From Cellvibrio zantedeschiae (lineage in GTDB: Bacteria > Pseudomonadota > Gammaproteobacteria > Pseudomonadales > Cellvibrionaceae): a DNA stretch of 64,000 bases. The first letter of the stretch is position 1. Each line of letters begins with the position of its first letter. The notes under the pieces are model-generated. The model ran no database searches and was not told where the DNA came from. It saw only the letters and a list, made by a program, of their open reading frames with translations. Shown piece by piece: positions 9,985 to 18,300 of the stretch. Location of the stretch: assembly GCF_014652535.1 (NCBI RefSeq), contig NZ_BMYZ01000002.1:558001-622000 (forward strand), written 5' to 3'. Position numbers and translations under genes: made by a program.

Positions 9985-10662
9985 ATGACTATCAAGCGGA
10001 TATTTATCTATATTTTGTTGGTCGTTGCGCTTTTGGTTGTTGGGCGATTTATCTACATTCGCATAGCATACGACTTTGAACTTCAGCATAAAGTCGCTCT
10101 TGCTGTTGCAGAAGTGAGGATGAAGTGGCTTAAGATTACCCGCGATACGCAAGATACTGATAAAGCCAATTTGGATGATTCAACCCTAATCAGTTTTAAT
10201 ACAACAGAGTGCCACGGGTTTTGCCCGGTATATGATCTGTCTCTTTATGGTTCAGGGCGTGCGGAGTTTAAAGGCGAGAAATACGTTTGCAAAGCGAATC
10301 AAATTTCGCATCTGGATAAGCAATTAGTCCGCGACTTGGCGATAAAGCTAAAATTGATTGGCTTCGAAAATTACGCTGATTTTCAACATATGGATGTCAC
10401 AGATCGGCAAACTTATAGAGTTTCTTTTAAGCATAAAAATAGTGAACACAATGTTAATCACTACTTGGGTGATTTAACCGCTCCTACAGAATTGACTCTT
10501 GTAGAGAAGGATATTTTGGCCATTGTTGATAAAATGGCTGTATTAGGAACTTATTCGCCCGCTGGATTAGTCTGTACTATGGAAGGAAGAACAGCAGACT
10601 TGATACCATGGGTGCATTGGAGTCAGGCTGCTGAAGAGCCTGAAATCATCCAAAAAGATTGA
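9985..10662 (+). CDS. DUF6438-like membrane-anchored protein, unknown function
   Basis: The 225-residue protein has an N-terminal membrane helix (about 6-25) and a soluble domain containing TTECHGFCPVYDLSLYGSGRAEF. A Cys-x3-Cys in front of PVYxLxIxxxG is the pattern I associate with DUF6438, typical of exported bacterial proteins. Another Cys (VCKANQ) and one near the C-terminus (VCTMEG) could form disulfides. It starts 8 bases after mrcB and precedes the TPR lipoprotein, so it probably shares their transcript. A role near the envelope is inferred only from the anchor and context. Confidence 0.75.
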   Translation: MTIKRIFIYILLVVALLVVGRFIYIRIAYDFELQHKVALAVAEVRMKWLKITRDTQDTDKANLDDSTLISFNTTECHGFCPVYDLSLYGSGRAEFKGEKYVCKANQISHLDKQLVRDLAIKLKLIGFENYADFQHMDVTDRQTYRVSFKHKNSEHNVNHYLGDLTAPTELTLVEKDILAIVDKMAVLGTYSPAGLVCTMEGRTADLIPWVHWSQAAEEPEIIQKD

Positions 10663-10690
10663 GTGTTCCAGCGCAATAAGTGGAGTTTTG

Positions 10691-11167
10691 ATGAAAAGAT
10701 TTTTTATATGTGTGAGTCTGTGCTTTGCGGTTACCCAATTAGTGGGGTGTGCAAGTCATGTGGCTACCCAATCCGCACCGCCAGTTATTGAGAAATCTGA
10801 ACCTGTGGCGCCACCGGTGGTAAAGCAACCTGAAAAACCTGTTGAGCCCGTTGCTCCACCGCAAGCAGTTCCGCAAACCCAGGCTCCGGTACCAACGGCG
10901 ACTAGCAATGCGACGGCGAGCTTGGTGAGCCAGGCGCGCGCACAATATCAAGCAAAAAATTACAATGCTGCAATTGCGACTGCAGAGCGGGCACTGCGAA
11001 TTGATCGTCGCTCGCCAGAGGTTTATTTAGTGTTAGCACAAAGTTACGTTCAATTAGCGAATACCCAGCTTGCCATGCAATTTGTGCAGCAGGGAATTCG
11101 CTATTCGCAGGCGGGAACAGAATTAGCGCAAGCTTTAGTTCAGGTTAGGGATTCGTTGCAGAAATAA
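10691..11167 (+). CDS. TPR lipoprotein, candidate PBP1b activator (LpoP-like)
   Basis: The 158-residue protein has a lipoprotein signal with lipobox LVGC (Cys20), then a Pro/Val/Glu/Gln-rich linker (about 30-75), then a short C-terminal TPR-like region (about 80-140, with NYNAAIATAERALRIDRRSPEVY). In Pseudomonas aeruginosa the outer-membrane lipoprotein LpoP has the same layout and is co-encoded with ponB (PBP1b), which it stimulates. The same layout and location here support that role by inference. TGGAG at 10681-10685 selects the ATG at 10691 over an in-frame TTG at 10688. A terminator follows directly. Confidence 0.8.
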   Translation: MKRFFICVSLCFAVTQLVGCASHVATQSAPPVIEKSEPVAPPVVKQPEKPVEPVAPPQAVPQTQAPVPTATSNATASLVSQARAQYQAKNYNAAIATAERALRIDRRSPEVYLVLAQSYVQLANTQLAMQFVQQGIRYSQAGTELAQALVQVRDSLQK

Positions 11168-11183
11168 GAATTTTTCCGGTATT

Positions 11184-11217
11184 AAAACCGCCATCTTTAA
11201 CAAGGTGGCGGTTTTTT
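11184..11217. terminator. Bidirectional rho-independent terminator
   Basis: AAAACCGCCA and TGGCGGTTTT pair across a short loop, followed by TTTTTT on the + strand and preceded by an A-run that serves the - strand. It separates the convergent mrcB-lipoprotein unit and the lspA unit. The lspA stop codon (11216-11218) lies at its edge. Confidence 0.85.
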
Positions 11218-11701
11218 ATTTTTTAACGTCGCTTTTGTACGAATAAATCAACAGCAAAAATACCCCCGCCATAATTGCCATATCCGCAACATTAAAAATG
11301 CCCGTACGCAAACCGCCAATGCCCATGTTCATAAAATCCACAACGCCGCCGTTATTGGTTATGCGATCGTAGAGGTTGCTAAAACCACCACTTAATACCA
11401 AACCGCAGGCGAGGTTTTGTAAATTATTCATGGTTTTGTCGCGTAGGGCGTAAACAGTAAAGCCAATTAAGAACACGCTGACTAAGCCGCTGAAAATGGT
11501 ATCGCGAACACCTTCGGGTAAATCTTTTCCCAAACCTAAAAAGGCGCCGTGATTGATTGAATAGGTGAGAACAAAAAAGTCATTCCACCAACTGAGTGTT
11601 TCGCGTCCCAATAAATGTTGGGTGGCTAGAAATTTTGTCCATTGATCAATGGCGATTGAAATGACGGATGTTACACCTATCAATAATAATTTTTTCTTCA
11701 T
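11216..11701 (-). CDS. lspA: Lipoprotein signal peptidase (signal peptidase II)
   Basis: This 161-residue, four-helix membrane aspartyl protease cleaves the signal peptide from prolipoproteins after lipidation. Conserved boxes are seen: DQWTKF near the first helix, NHGAFLG, GGFSNLYDR and VVDFMN, and FNVADMAI, containing the two catalytic Asp residues. The ATG at 11701 overlaps the stop of the upstream LysE-type gene (shared ATGA), implying translational coupling. The gene is not in the usual ileS-lspA operon, so it may be a second copy; the rest of the genome is not visible. A start at 11752 would add an unlikely leader. Confidence 0.9.
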   Translation of the reverse strand: MKKKLLLIGVTSVISIAIDQWTKFLATQHLLGRETLSWWNDFFVLTYSINHGAFLGLGKDLPEGVRDTIFSGLVSVFLIGFTVYALRDKTMNNLQNLACGLVLSGGFSNLYDRITNNGGVVDFMNMGIGGLRTGIFNVADMAIMAGVFLLLIYSYKSDVKK

Positions 11702-12324
11702 CGAACATTTCCTGAAAGCGCCATAAAAACTCCGGCGGCAATTAATACACAACCTGAAATACTGTTAAACCACATTTGATGTTTTGGTGCTTTAAGCCAC
11801 AACATAATTTTATTGCCAGCAATAGCGTAGATCAGCATCCACATTAAATCGGTAATTAGAAACGTAATCGTCAACACTAAAAACTGCAGTGCAAGTGGTT
11901 GCTGGTAATTTATAAATTGCGGAAATAATGCACCGAAATAAATTAACCCCTTGGGGTTACTAACAGCGATAAAAAACGAGCTCCACCACACCGATTTAAT
12001 GGAGCTTATCGACGCTACCTTATTTGCGCTTTCAATAGCGACAGGTGTGCGGATAATTTGCACCCCCAAAAATATTAAATAGGCCGCGCCCAACCACTTT
12101 AACGCATTAAACAATAAGTCGTTCTGGCTGATGATAAAGCCCAATCCTAGTGCCGAGAGTGCAACTAAAACCAGATTACCAAAACTGGCGGCCATCATTC
12201 CCACAAATGCCTTACGCAAACCCAGGCGACCGCCGTTACTCATACATGAGAGCATCACCGGGCCTGGGCTTGCAGACACAACAAAAGTGATCGACAGAAA
12301 TAAGCTGAAATTGGTAATTGGCAT
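11698..12324 (-). CDS. LysE/RhtB-family amino-acid exporter
   Basis: This is a membrane protein of about 208 residues with six predicted helices. The N-terminal motif SASPGPVMLSCMSNGGRLGLRKA is the LysE/RhtB signature (PGP followed by a G-R-G helix). The family exports amino acids such as lysine, threonine or homoserine lactone; the substrate here cannot be assigned. ATG at 12324 is preceded by GGGA at a suitable distance; a GTG four codons upstream is possible. The stop overlaps lspA. Confidence 0.88.
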   Translation of the reverse strand: MPITNFSLFLSITFVVSASPGPVMLSCMSNGGRLGLRKAFVGMMAASFGNLVLVALSALGLGFIISQNDLLFNALKWLGAAYLIFLGVQIIRTPVAIESANKVASISSIKSVWWSSFFIAVSNPKGLIYFGALFPQFINYQQPLALQFLVLTITFLITDLMWMLIYAIAGNKIMLWLKAPKHQMWFNSISGCVLIAAGVFMALSGNVR

Positions 12325-12457
12325 TAGGGTTCCCACGCAAGGCCGCTATCTTAGTGGAGCTGGTTCTTGCGGGCTAGCGCAACTTGGCGCATTTAACCCG
12401 TGTTCGCAAAATTCTCTTCTATACTCAATGCATTATTGATCTTTTAGCAGGTGAAAT

Positions 12458-12787
12458 ATGACCAATGCCAGCATTGCCAAAGCAGTAAAAATTCTTGAGG
12501 GACTAGCAGCAGGGCTCAATGACGCCTATTGGGAAGCCAGCACGGTGGATCGCAAAGATTTCTTTTACGACATTATCAGTGCGGTCCATTCGGAATTGTC
12601 GGAAATCGGTAAGCTTAGCGTTTTAGACCATGATTTGGTGTATGAACCTATTACTGCGGAGTTTCGTGCAGCTCGCGCCAAGTTGACTCGGCTGCGCAAA
12701 GTTTTGGATGAATTTGTGTTGCGTTCAAGTACAGCTGCTAAATTGGATGGCTTAATTAATGACGCCGTATCGCTCCCTGTTCGCTAA
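12458..12787 (+). CDS. Conserved-looking hypothetical protein, 109 residues
   Basis: I do not recognise this small soluble protein. It is predicted mostly helical with Leu/Ala heptad-like spacing (KAVKILEGLAAGLNDAYW, and AARAKLTRLRKVLDEFVLR). There is no signal peptide, Cys cluster or known motif. AGGTG lies 6 bases before the ATG, and codon use matches the neighbours, so it is probably real. It is transcribed divergently from the LysE-type gene. Confidence 0.7.
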   Translation: MTNASIAKAVKILEGLAAGLNDAYWEASTVDRKDFFYDIISAVHSELSEIGKLSVLDHDLVYEPITAEFRAARAKLTRLRKVLDEFVLRSSTAAKLDGLINDAVSLPVR

Positions 12788-13006
12788 AAAACGGAATTTG
12801 GCGACCGTTTTATAGCTTTTTCCCATTAATTTGTGAGGTTTATCTCAAATCAATGTAAAAAAGTTATTGTGTGAACTGGCAATTTTTTGATCAGCGCTAA
12901 TACTTAAGTTACTGATGAGTGCATCGCTGTTGCACGTAGTCTCAGTTGGGTTTACTTGTTGCCCAGTTGGAATTCCCCTTTATTTTGTACTCTAGTATGG
13001 TCTTGG

Positions 13007-13034
13007 CCGGTGCTGTTTCAGCACCGGTTTTTTT
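13007..13034 (+). terminator. Strong rho-independent terminator
   Basis: CCGGTGCT-GTTTC-AGCACCGG is a perfect 8-base stem followed by seven Ts. It lies 220 bases after the stop of the 109-residue gene, so it ends either a long 3' UTR or a separate small transcript. Confidence 0.85.
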
Positions 13035-13071
13035 ATGCCTTTAAATTGATGCTTTTTGGGCTGCATTAAAA

Positions 13072-14292
13072 TCAATTTTTTAAAGGATATTTTTCTGCCC
13101 AGATTCTGTATTTCTCCAATACCTTATTACCGTTCCCTATGTACCAACCATAGCCTTTACGGCGCTCTTCAGATATTTCGGCAATCGAATAATGCACAGT
13201 GCTGTCCCGGTCGCCGAAAATCGGTTTGTTGGTTCCTATTTCATAAAATCGGGCCCAGATAGGCGAGGCACTTGGATCTGGCTGTAAATTTACATCATTG
13301 CGCGACCAGCGCTGCCCGATAATTTTATTGTTATCTAACCATTTAGCTCCTGCATGAACGGCCTCTATCAGCTCTGCATCTGGCTTTTCTACATCCATCA
13401 ATAAATCCAGCAGCGATGCACTTTCAGCACTGGCGAGAGATGTCATTTCAAAATTGCGCGCCTTAGTGGAAGCAAGACTAATACGATCATGTTGCGCACC
13501 CCAAATAGTGCGTTGGCCATTGGTAACGACCTGGGTTTTCTTAATGCATTCCAAACCTTTGTTAAAACTGGCGAGTGCTTTTGCGCGCAGTTTTTTGGAT
13601 GTAAACCCAAACTCATTTTTACCCAGGCTGATATCCCGCAGTAATTCCATGAGGTTTTTTATAAGGTTGTCATTATAGGTTATGTGATCGTGGTAACCGC
13701 CAACCAACGGATAATTTTGTGGCCAGCCACCGTTGGGATATTGCGCATCCAATATCAGTTGTACACCGCGCTCAAATGCCTGTGCGTAGATTTTTTTGTG
13801 AGTGATTGAATGGGCGCGCGCAAGTAATTGCAATTGTGTTGTGGTGGAGTTGTTATCGAAAGTGGGGATGTAATTTTTTTCAACGCCAAAGGCTTCACCT
13901 TTTTGTCGCAAGTTTTTCGTCATATCGGTGCGTTTAGACCAACCGCCCGACGGAGTTTGGTAAGAAAGAATAATGGCCATAACACGCTCGCCCTCAGCGC
14001 TTTTAAACCATTCATCGGCGGGTTTTGGGTCAAAACCAAACTCTTTGGCATGCTCGGGAGATTTTGCAGTGGTAAGACTGAGTGCTGAAACTTCGGCAGC
14101 TATGGTTTCGCTATCCAGCGTTTGCCAGTGATTAGATTTAGCGATGTAGGCGTGCCACTCAGGTGTGTCGGGAACAGGGTTGGCGGTACGTTCTTCGCCG
14201 GTTGCAGCTACAGAAAAATGAGCTAAAAGTAAAAAACCTGAAAGCGCATATTTCAGATGTTTGGGATGTAAAAAAACCAAGTTGACTTGCAT
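13072..14292 (-). CDS. Pectate lyase, polysaccharide lyase family 10
   Basis: The 406-residue secreted enzyme cleaves polygalacturonate by calcium-dependent beta-elimination. It has an N-terminal signal peptide (hydrophobic core about 15-29, cut near SVAA). The catalytic domain shows AQYPNGGWPQNYP, a HITYNDN segment, SPIWARFYEIGTNKPIFGDRDS and RRKGYGWY, which match the PL10 (alpha/alpha-toroid) family; the Arg and Asp in the GDRDS region belong to the active-site area. Length is that of a single-domain PL10 with no CBM. It is a lone gene with its own upstream gap, fitting a pectin-degrading lifestyle. Confidence 0.88.
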   Translation of the reverse strand: MQVNLVFLHPKHLKYALSGFLLLAHFSVAATGEERTANPVPDTPEWHAYIAKSNHWQTLDSETIAAEVSALSLTTAKSPEHAKEFGFDPKPADEWFKSAEGERVMAIILSYQTPSGGWSKRTDMTKNLRQKGEAFGVEKNYIPTFDNNSTTTQLQLLARAHSITHKKIYAQAFERGVQLILDAQYPNGGWPQNYPLVGGYHDHITYNDNLIKNLMELLRDISLGKNEFGFTSKKLRAKALASFNKGLECIKKTQVVTNGQRTIWGAQHDRISLASTKARNFEMTSLASAESASLLDLLMDVEKPDAELIEAVHAGAKWLDNNKIIGQRWSRNDVNLQPDPSASPIWARFYEIGTNKPIFGDRDSTVHYSIAEISEERRKGYGWYIGNGNKVLEKYRIWAEKYPLKN

Positions 14293-14455
14293 AGATCACC
14301 CGTCGAGTTTTTGCATTTGTAATTATGCTCCGCATTTGCAGCGAGGCTTTTTTGATACTGACCGAGTGGTGAATCCTTTCTGTATGCCTTCTTATAAATA
14401 TTTATGTATTGTTTTTTTGTCTGCGATTTGTGGCTGAAGTGTAGCTTATTTTATT

Positions 14456-15295
14456 TTAAAAACTATTTTCCGGGCCGGGGAAAATTCCGGCTTTTACATC
14501 AGCAACGTATTTTTGCATGGCGCCGGGAATGTCATTAGCTTCCAGCAAAAAGTTTTTAGAAAATTTGGGCGGTTGTTCAGTTAAACCGAGAATGTCATTG
14601 ATGACCAATACTTGCGCATCTGTATCTTTGCCGGCGCCAATACCAATAGTTGGAATAGAAATTTCTGCCGTGATTTGCTCGGCGAGAGCGGCGGGAATAC
14701 ATTCCATTAACAATAAGTCTGCGCCGGAATCTGCCAGCAATTTTGCGTCGGCGAGTAATTTATCCGCTTGTGATTGCTCGCGGCCTTGTACGCGGAAGCC
14801 GCCAAACTTATTCACAGATTGTGGCGTTAATCCTATGTGCGCGCATACCGGAATGCCGCGATCAGATAACATGCGCACTGTATCTGCCAGCCATTCGCCA
14901 CCTTCCAGTTTTACCATATGCGCGCCGGCTTGCATGATACGCGCGCAATTGCGCAGCGCATCTTCCGGTGTGGCGTAAGTCATAAAGGGGAGGTCGCCCA
15001 TAATCAGCGACTTTTTGTTGCCGCGCGCTACGGCTTCCACGTGATAAATCATTTGCTCCATAGTGACCGGAATGGTGCTGTCATAACCCAGAACCGTCAT
15101 GCCGAGTGAGTCACCAACCAACACCACTTCAACACCGCAACGCTGCGCCATAGCGGCCATGTGTGCATCGTAAAGCGAAATAACCACAAACTTTTCGCCC
15201 GAACCTTTCAGTTTGTGCAGAGTGTTAATGGTAACGGCCTTAGTGAGCGCGCTATTAGTGGTGGAGGTGCTGTGGGAAATGGTTCCGTAAGGCAT
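14456..15295 (-). CDS. panB: 3-methyl-2-oxobutanoate hydroxymethyltransferase
   Basis: The 279-residue TIM-barrel enzyme makes ketopantoate from alpha-ketoisovalerate and methylene-tetrahydrofolate in pantothenate and CoA synthesis. Family motifs seen include VVISLYDAHMA, VVLVGDSLGMTVLG, the metal/substrate-binding GDLPFMTY, VKLEGG, and VCAHIGLTPQ. The ATG at 15295 was chosen; an in-frame TTG at 15355 would add 20 atypical residues. It is the last gene of the pcnB-folK-kinase-panB run. panC, usually next to panB in pseudomonads, is not downstream here. Confidence 0.93.
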   Translation of the reverse strand: MPYGTISHSTSTTNSALTKAVTINTLHKLKGSGEKFVVISLYDAHMAAMAQRCGVEVVLVGDSLGMTVLGYDSTIPVTMEQMIYHVEAVARGNKKSLIMGDLPFMTYATPEDALRNCARIMQAGAHMVKLEGGEWLADTVRMLSDRGIPVCAHIGLTPQSVNKFGGFRVQGREQSQADKLLADAKLLADSGADLLLMECIPAALAEQITAEISIPTIGIGAGKDTDAQVLVINDILGLTEQPPKFSKNFLLEANDIPGAMQKYVADVKAGIFPGPENSF

Positions 15296-15404
15296 AGTGA
15301 AATCGTCTTGTGAGCGCGGTTGGCGCGGTTTGGAATCTATTGAATTTCTGATCAAAAAGTATGGCGCAAATGAGCTTGATTACAATAAAGAACTTGCACA
15401 TAAC

Positions 15405-16088
15405 TCATAGCATTGGCGTCGGGTTGTAATAATGGCGGCCGCTTTTAATCGTAAGAATGTATTCAACCAATTGTTTGAAATGCTCACGGTTTTGCGCAAG
15501 GTTTAAATCTTTTGCATTAACGATTAGCAATGGCGCGCCGTCGTAGTAATGAAAAAATTCCGTATAGGCATCATTGAGCGCTTTCAGGTAGTCGGTGCTG
15601 ATGTATTGCTCGCTGGAAATTCCGCGTTGGCGAATGCGATCTGAAAGTACATCCAGCGGCGCTTGCAAGTAAATCACTAAGTCAGGTCGTGGTGCATCGA
15701 TTATGAGTTTTTCGTAAACCTGGCGATAGATGTTGAGTTCATCGTCGTCCAGGGTCACGCGCGCAAAAAGCTGGTCTTTTTCAATCAGGAAATCGGCAAT
15801 GCGCACGGGTTCAAACATGTCACTCTGACGTAAGCTCTGCAATTGGTTCGCACGTTGAAATAGAAAGAATAATTGTGTGGGCAGCGCGGTAGATTTGGGA
15901 TCTTTGTAAAAGCGTTCCAGAAATGGATTCTCTTCCGGTTGCTCAAGTAACATGTCGTAATTGAATAAATTGGCAATATTACGTGCGAGGGTAGTTTTGC
16001 CGACGCCTATACAGCCTTCTACAGCGATGTAACGCGGAAGACTGGTGTTGCTTAAATCCAATGATAAATCTTCAAACACAGGGTTCAC
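15405..16088 (-). CDS. Deoxynucleoside kinase (deoxyadenosine/deoxyguanosine kinase family)
   Basis: This 227-residue nucleoside salvage enzyme phosphorylates deoxynucleosides with a nucleoside triphosphate. It shows P-loop EGCIGVGKTT (about 24-33), the substrate-site Glu in LLEQPEENPF, the lid-type Arg region RIRQRGISSEQY, and the DRS-like stretch seen in dNK proteins. The start is set at GTG 16088 because CAGGAG sits 6 bases upstream of it; a longer reading to 16154 would overlap folK and begin with unrelated residues. It sits between folK and panB. The exact nucleoside cannot be read from motifs alone. Confidence 0.88.
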   Translation of the reverse strand: MNPVFEDLSLDLSNTSLPRYIAVEGCIGVGKTTLARNIANLFNYDMLLEQPEENPFLERFYKDPKSTALPTQLFFLFQRANQLQSLRQSDMFEPVRIADFLIEKDQLFARVTLDDDELNIYRQVYEKLIIDAPRPDLVIYLQAPLDVLSDRIRQRGISSEQYISTDYLKALNDAYTEFFHYYDGAPLLIVNAKDLNLAQNREHFKQLVEYILTIKSGRHYYNPTPML

Positions 16089-16120
16089 AGCAAGCTCCTG
16101 AGGCGCATTGGGTGCGCTGG

Positions 16121-16597
16121 TTATTCTATTTGTGCCAGCCCGTCGCGTGGACACAGGGCGACAACTTCTTGCAGGCTTCTGCCATCGGGCAAGTGTAATG
16201 CCGGGGCAATATCGGCCAAAGGATAAAGCACAAAGCTGCGTTGGGTTAGATAAGGATGCGGCACCTTTAAACGCTCGCTATCGATACTTAAGTTGTCCAG
16301 CAGCAATATATCCAGGTCCAGGGTACGCGGGCCCCAGTGTTCGAGACGGACGCGCCTGTGGCTTTGCTCTATGGCTTGCAGTGCATCTAGCAGTGCAAGT
16401 GGCGTTAATTCGGTTTTCAGCAGGCCTACTGCGTTCACGTAATCGGGTTGTTCGCCCGGACCTATGGCAGTACTGCCATAGAGCGGTGAACGAGCCAGGA
16501 GTTCACACCCGGACAAGGCAGCGAGCTCCGCAAAAGCTTGTTCTACCTGCGCACGTGGATTGTCCAGATTACTGCCGAGACCAATATAAGCGAGCAT
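16121..16597 (-). CDS. folK: 6-hydroxymethyl-dihydropterin pyrophosphokinase
   Basis: The 158-residue folate-pathway enzyme transfers pyrophosphate from ATP to 6-hydroxymethyl-dihydropterin. Recognised motifs are IGLGSNLDNP at the N-terminus, the pterin-side NAVG segment, and the signature WGPRTLDLDILL with the two metal-binding Asp residues, followed by VPHPYLTQRSFVLYPL. It follows pcnB by 5 bases, the common pcnB-folK-panB arrangement of pseudomonads and relatives. Confidence 0.95.
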   Translation of the reverse strand: MLAYIGLGSNLDNPRAQVEQAFAELAALSGCELLARSPLYGSTAIGPGEQPDYVNAVGLLKTELTPLALLDALQAIEQSHRRVRLEHWGPRTLDLDILLLDNLSIDSERLKVPHPYLTQRSFVLYPLADIAPALHLPDGRSLQEVVALCPRDGLAQIE

Positions 16598-16602
16598 GAA
16601 GA

Positions 16603-17961
16603 TTATTCAGCGCTGGCCGCGCCTGCCGGTTTGCGTGGGCGACGGCGACGTGGACGGCTGGTGGTATTTTGTTTGCCGAGATCTTTCACCATTTGCTCGC
16701 GCTGTTCATCATCGGCACTTTGAAATGCGGTCCACCAGCTGCCCAAGCCATTAAGTTTTTCGCCAGCATCTTCACGCATCAACAGAAAATCGTAGGCCGC
16801 GCGGAAGCGTGGATGATCCAATAAGCGCAGCGCGCGCATACCCTGACGGCCGGGTAAACGAGCCTGCAAATCCCAAATCTCGCGCATGGGAATCAGGAAG
16901 CGCTTGGGAATAGACGTGCGCGCCAATTGACGGCTAATAACGTTTTGACAAGCTTCGAGATAAGCCGCTTGCGGAGGCATTTTACCTTCCAACAATTTTT
17001 GCTCATGTTGCAATGCTGGCCAGAGCAAGGCCGCGTAGATAAATGCGGGCGTTACGGTTTTCTCGGCACGGATGCGTTTATCGGTGTTGATCATGGAGCG
17101 TTCGATTAACGCGGCGCCCAACTCGTCACCTGCTTTAATGGCGGTGTCCGCACCGGGGAACAGTTGCTTCAGCAAATCGTATTCACGTAGCAAAGTGAAA
17201 GTCGCGGTTGCAGAACCGTTTAAGAACAACTTGAGCACTTCTTCAAACAGGCGGGCCTCGGGAACATTGTTAAGCAGGCTGCCCAATTCACGAATAGGTT
17301 TGGCTGTATTGGGTTCAATTTTAAAACCTAATTTAGCCGCAAAGCGGACGGCGCGCAGCATGCGTACCGGGTCTTCTTTATAGCGTGTCGCAGGGTCGCC
17401 AATGATACGCAGGGTGCGGTTCTTGATGTCTTCCAAACCGTTGCAGTAGTCGTGCACGGAAAAATCGCGGGTAGTGTAATAGAGCGCGTTTACGGTGAAA
17501 TCGCGGCGCGCTGCATCTGTCTCAATAGTGCCGTAAACATTATCGCGCAGCAGCATGCCTTCTTCGGTTTTGGATTTGGCATGGGCAACGTCTTCGTGGT
17601 GCCCCCGGAAAGTCGTTACTTCAAACACTTCGCGCCCAAAACGTACGTGAACGATTTGGAAACGACGACCAATAATGCGAGCACTGCGGAATACACGTTT
17701 GATTTCTTCTGGCTTGGCATCAGTGGCAATATCAAAATCCTTAGGATGACCACCCAATAAAAGATCGCGTACACCACCACCTACCAGGTAGGCAGTAAAG
17801 CCCGCTTCCTCTAACTGCTTGATGATCTTGATCGCAGCCGGACTGATATTTTTGCGTGAAATATTGTGTTGATCGCGAGGAATTACCGTCAGGGAACCGC
17901 TTTTGGGTTCTACAGGTCGCGAAGAGAAAAGGTTGATCAAACGTTTCAGCATAATATCCAT
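16603..17961 (-). CDS. pcnB: Poly(A) polymerase I
   Basis: The 452-residue nucleotidyltransferase adds 3' poly(A) tails to RNA and so promotes decay. It has the class II nucleotidyltransferase core: LVGGGVRDLLLGG followed by DFDIAT (catalytic Asp pair), then the RNA-binding motif RRDFTVNALYY and a helical body. The C-terminus is very basic (RPRRRRPRK), typical of PcnB rather than CCA-adding enzyme. The N-terminal extension with an HNISRKNIS segment also fits PcnB. The first ATG is used; an ATG three codons later is equally possible. The upstream 1.06-kb gap holds the CrcZ-like locus. Confidence 0.93.
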   Translation of the reverse strand: MDIMLKRLINLFSSRPVEPKSGSLTVIPRDQHNISRKNISPAAIKIIKQLEEAGFTAYLVGGGVRDLLLGGHPKDFDIATDAKPEEIKRVFRSARIIGRRFQIVHVRFGREVFEVTTFRGHHEDVAHAKSKTEEGMLLRDNVYGTIETDAARRDFTVNALYYTTRDFSVHDYCNGLEDIKNRTLRIIGDPATRYKEDPVRMLRAVRFAAKLGFKIEPNTAKPIRELGSLLNNVPEARLFEEVLKLFLNGSATATFTLLREYDLLKQLFPGADTAIKAGDELGAALIERSMINTDKRIRAEKTVTPAFIYAALLWPALQHEQKLLEGKMPPQAAYLEACQNVISRQLARTSIPKRFLIPMREIWDLQARLPGRQGMRALRLLDHPRFRAAYDFLLMREDAGEKLNGLGSWWTAFQSADDEQREQMVKDLGKQNTTSRPRRRRPRKPAGAASAE

Positions 17962-18113
17962 GCCACAAATGATTGTAGAGGCGCAAGCAAAGGCCGCGAG
18001 TTTAGCAGAAGCTGCTTTACAGAGGAAATCAAAGCCTTCAGTGGTTATCTAATGCCGACCTAGAGCGGTGGAGGAAATTCTGGATATGTTTTCAACCAAT
18101 AAGTCGTTAAAGC

Positions 18114-18160
18114 CATGGATCCCCGTAAGCGGGGGCGCCTAGCTGAGGATGACGACCCCC
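18114..18160. repeat. Dispersed-type hairpin repeat (GGATCCCCG...CGGGG...GGATGACG)
   Basis: CATGGATCCCCG-TAAG-CGGGGGCG followed by GAGGATGACGAC resembles the short intergenic hairpins of the GGATTCCCGC/GCGGGAATGACG kind that are scattered in many proteobacteria, with about 10 extra bases inside. It lies in the leader region of pcnB. An open frame across it (30 codons from 18115) is explained by the repeat. Confidence 0.45.
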
Positions 18161-18274
18161 TACTTGGCGAGTATTTAGCTGATGAAGGGGATTGGGTTAG
18201 CGACTAAACGGCAGTGGAGCTAATTTGAACCAGCTGTTAGGTTGCTGCTAGGGGATTAGATATCCGCAAATGAA

Positions 18275-18298
18275 CAAAAATGCAGGAAAGCATTTTTG
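18275..18298 (-). terminator. AT-rich hairpin, possible second terminator after the CrcZ-like RNA
   Basis: On the minus strand AAAAATGC-TTTCCT-GCATTTTT forms an 8-base stem ending in a T-run. It lies about 50 bases beyond the stronger hairpin at 18351-18375 and may back it up or isolate the pcnB leader. Confidence 0.45.
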
Positions 18299-18300
18299 CA

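Noticed and set aside
15296-15355. N-terminal extension of panB from TTG 15355
   Set aside because: The added residues (RNSIDSKPRQPRSQDD) are unlike the family and there is no suitable ribosome site; ATG 15295 is preferred.
16108-16599. 163-codon open frame on the + strand opposite folK
   Set aside because: It mirrors folK almost exactly; folK has family motifs and operon context, the antisense frame has neither.
18115-18207. A 30-codon open frame starting MDPRKRGRLAED in the pcnB leader
   Set aside because: It lies over a GGATCCCCG/CGGGG hairpin of the dispersed-repeat type, has no good ribosome site, and the adjacent frame also reads open briefly; composition is explained by the repeat.
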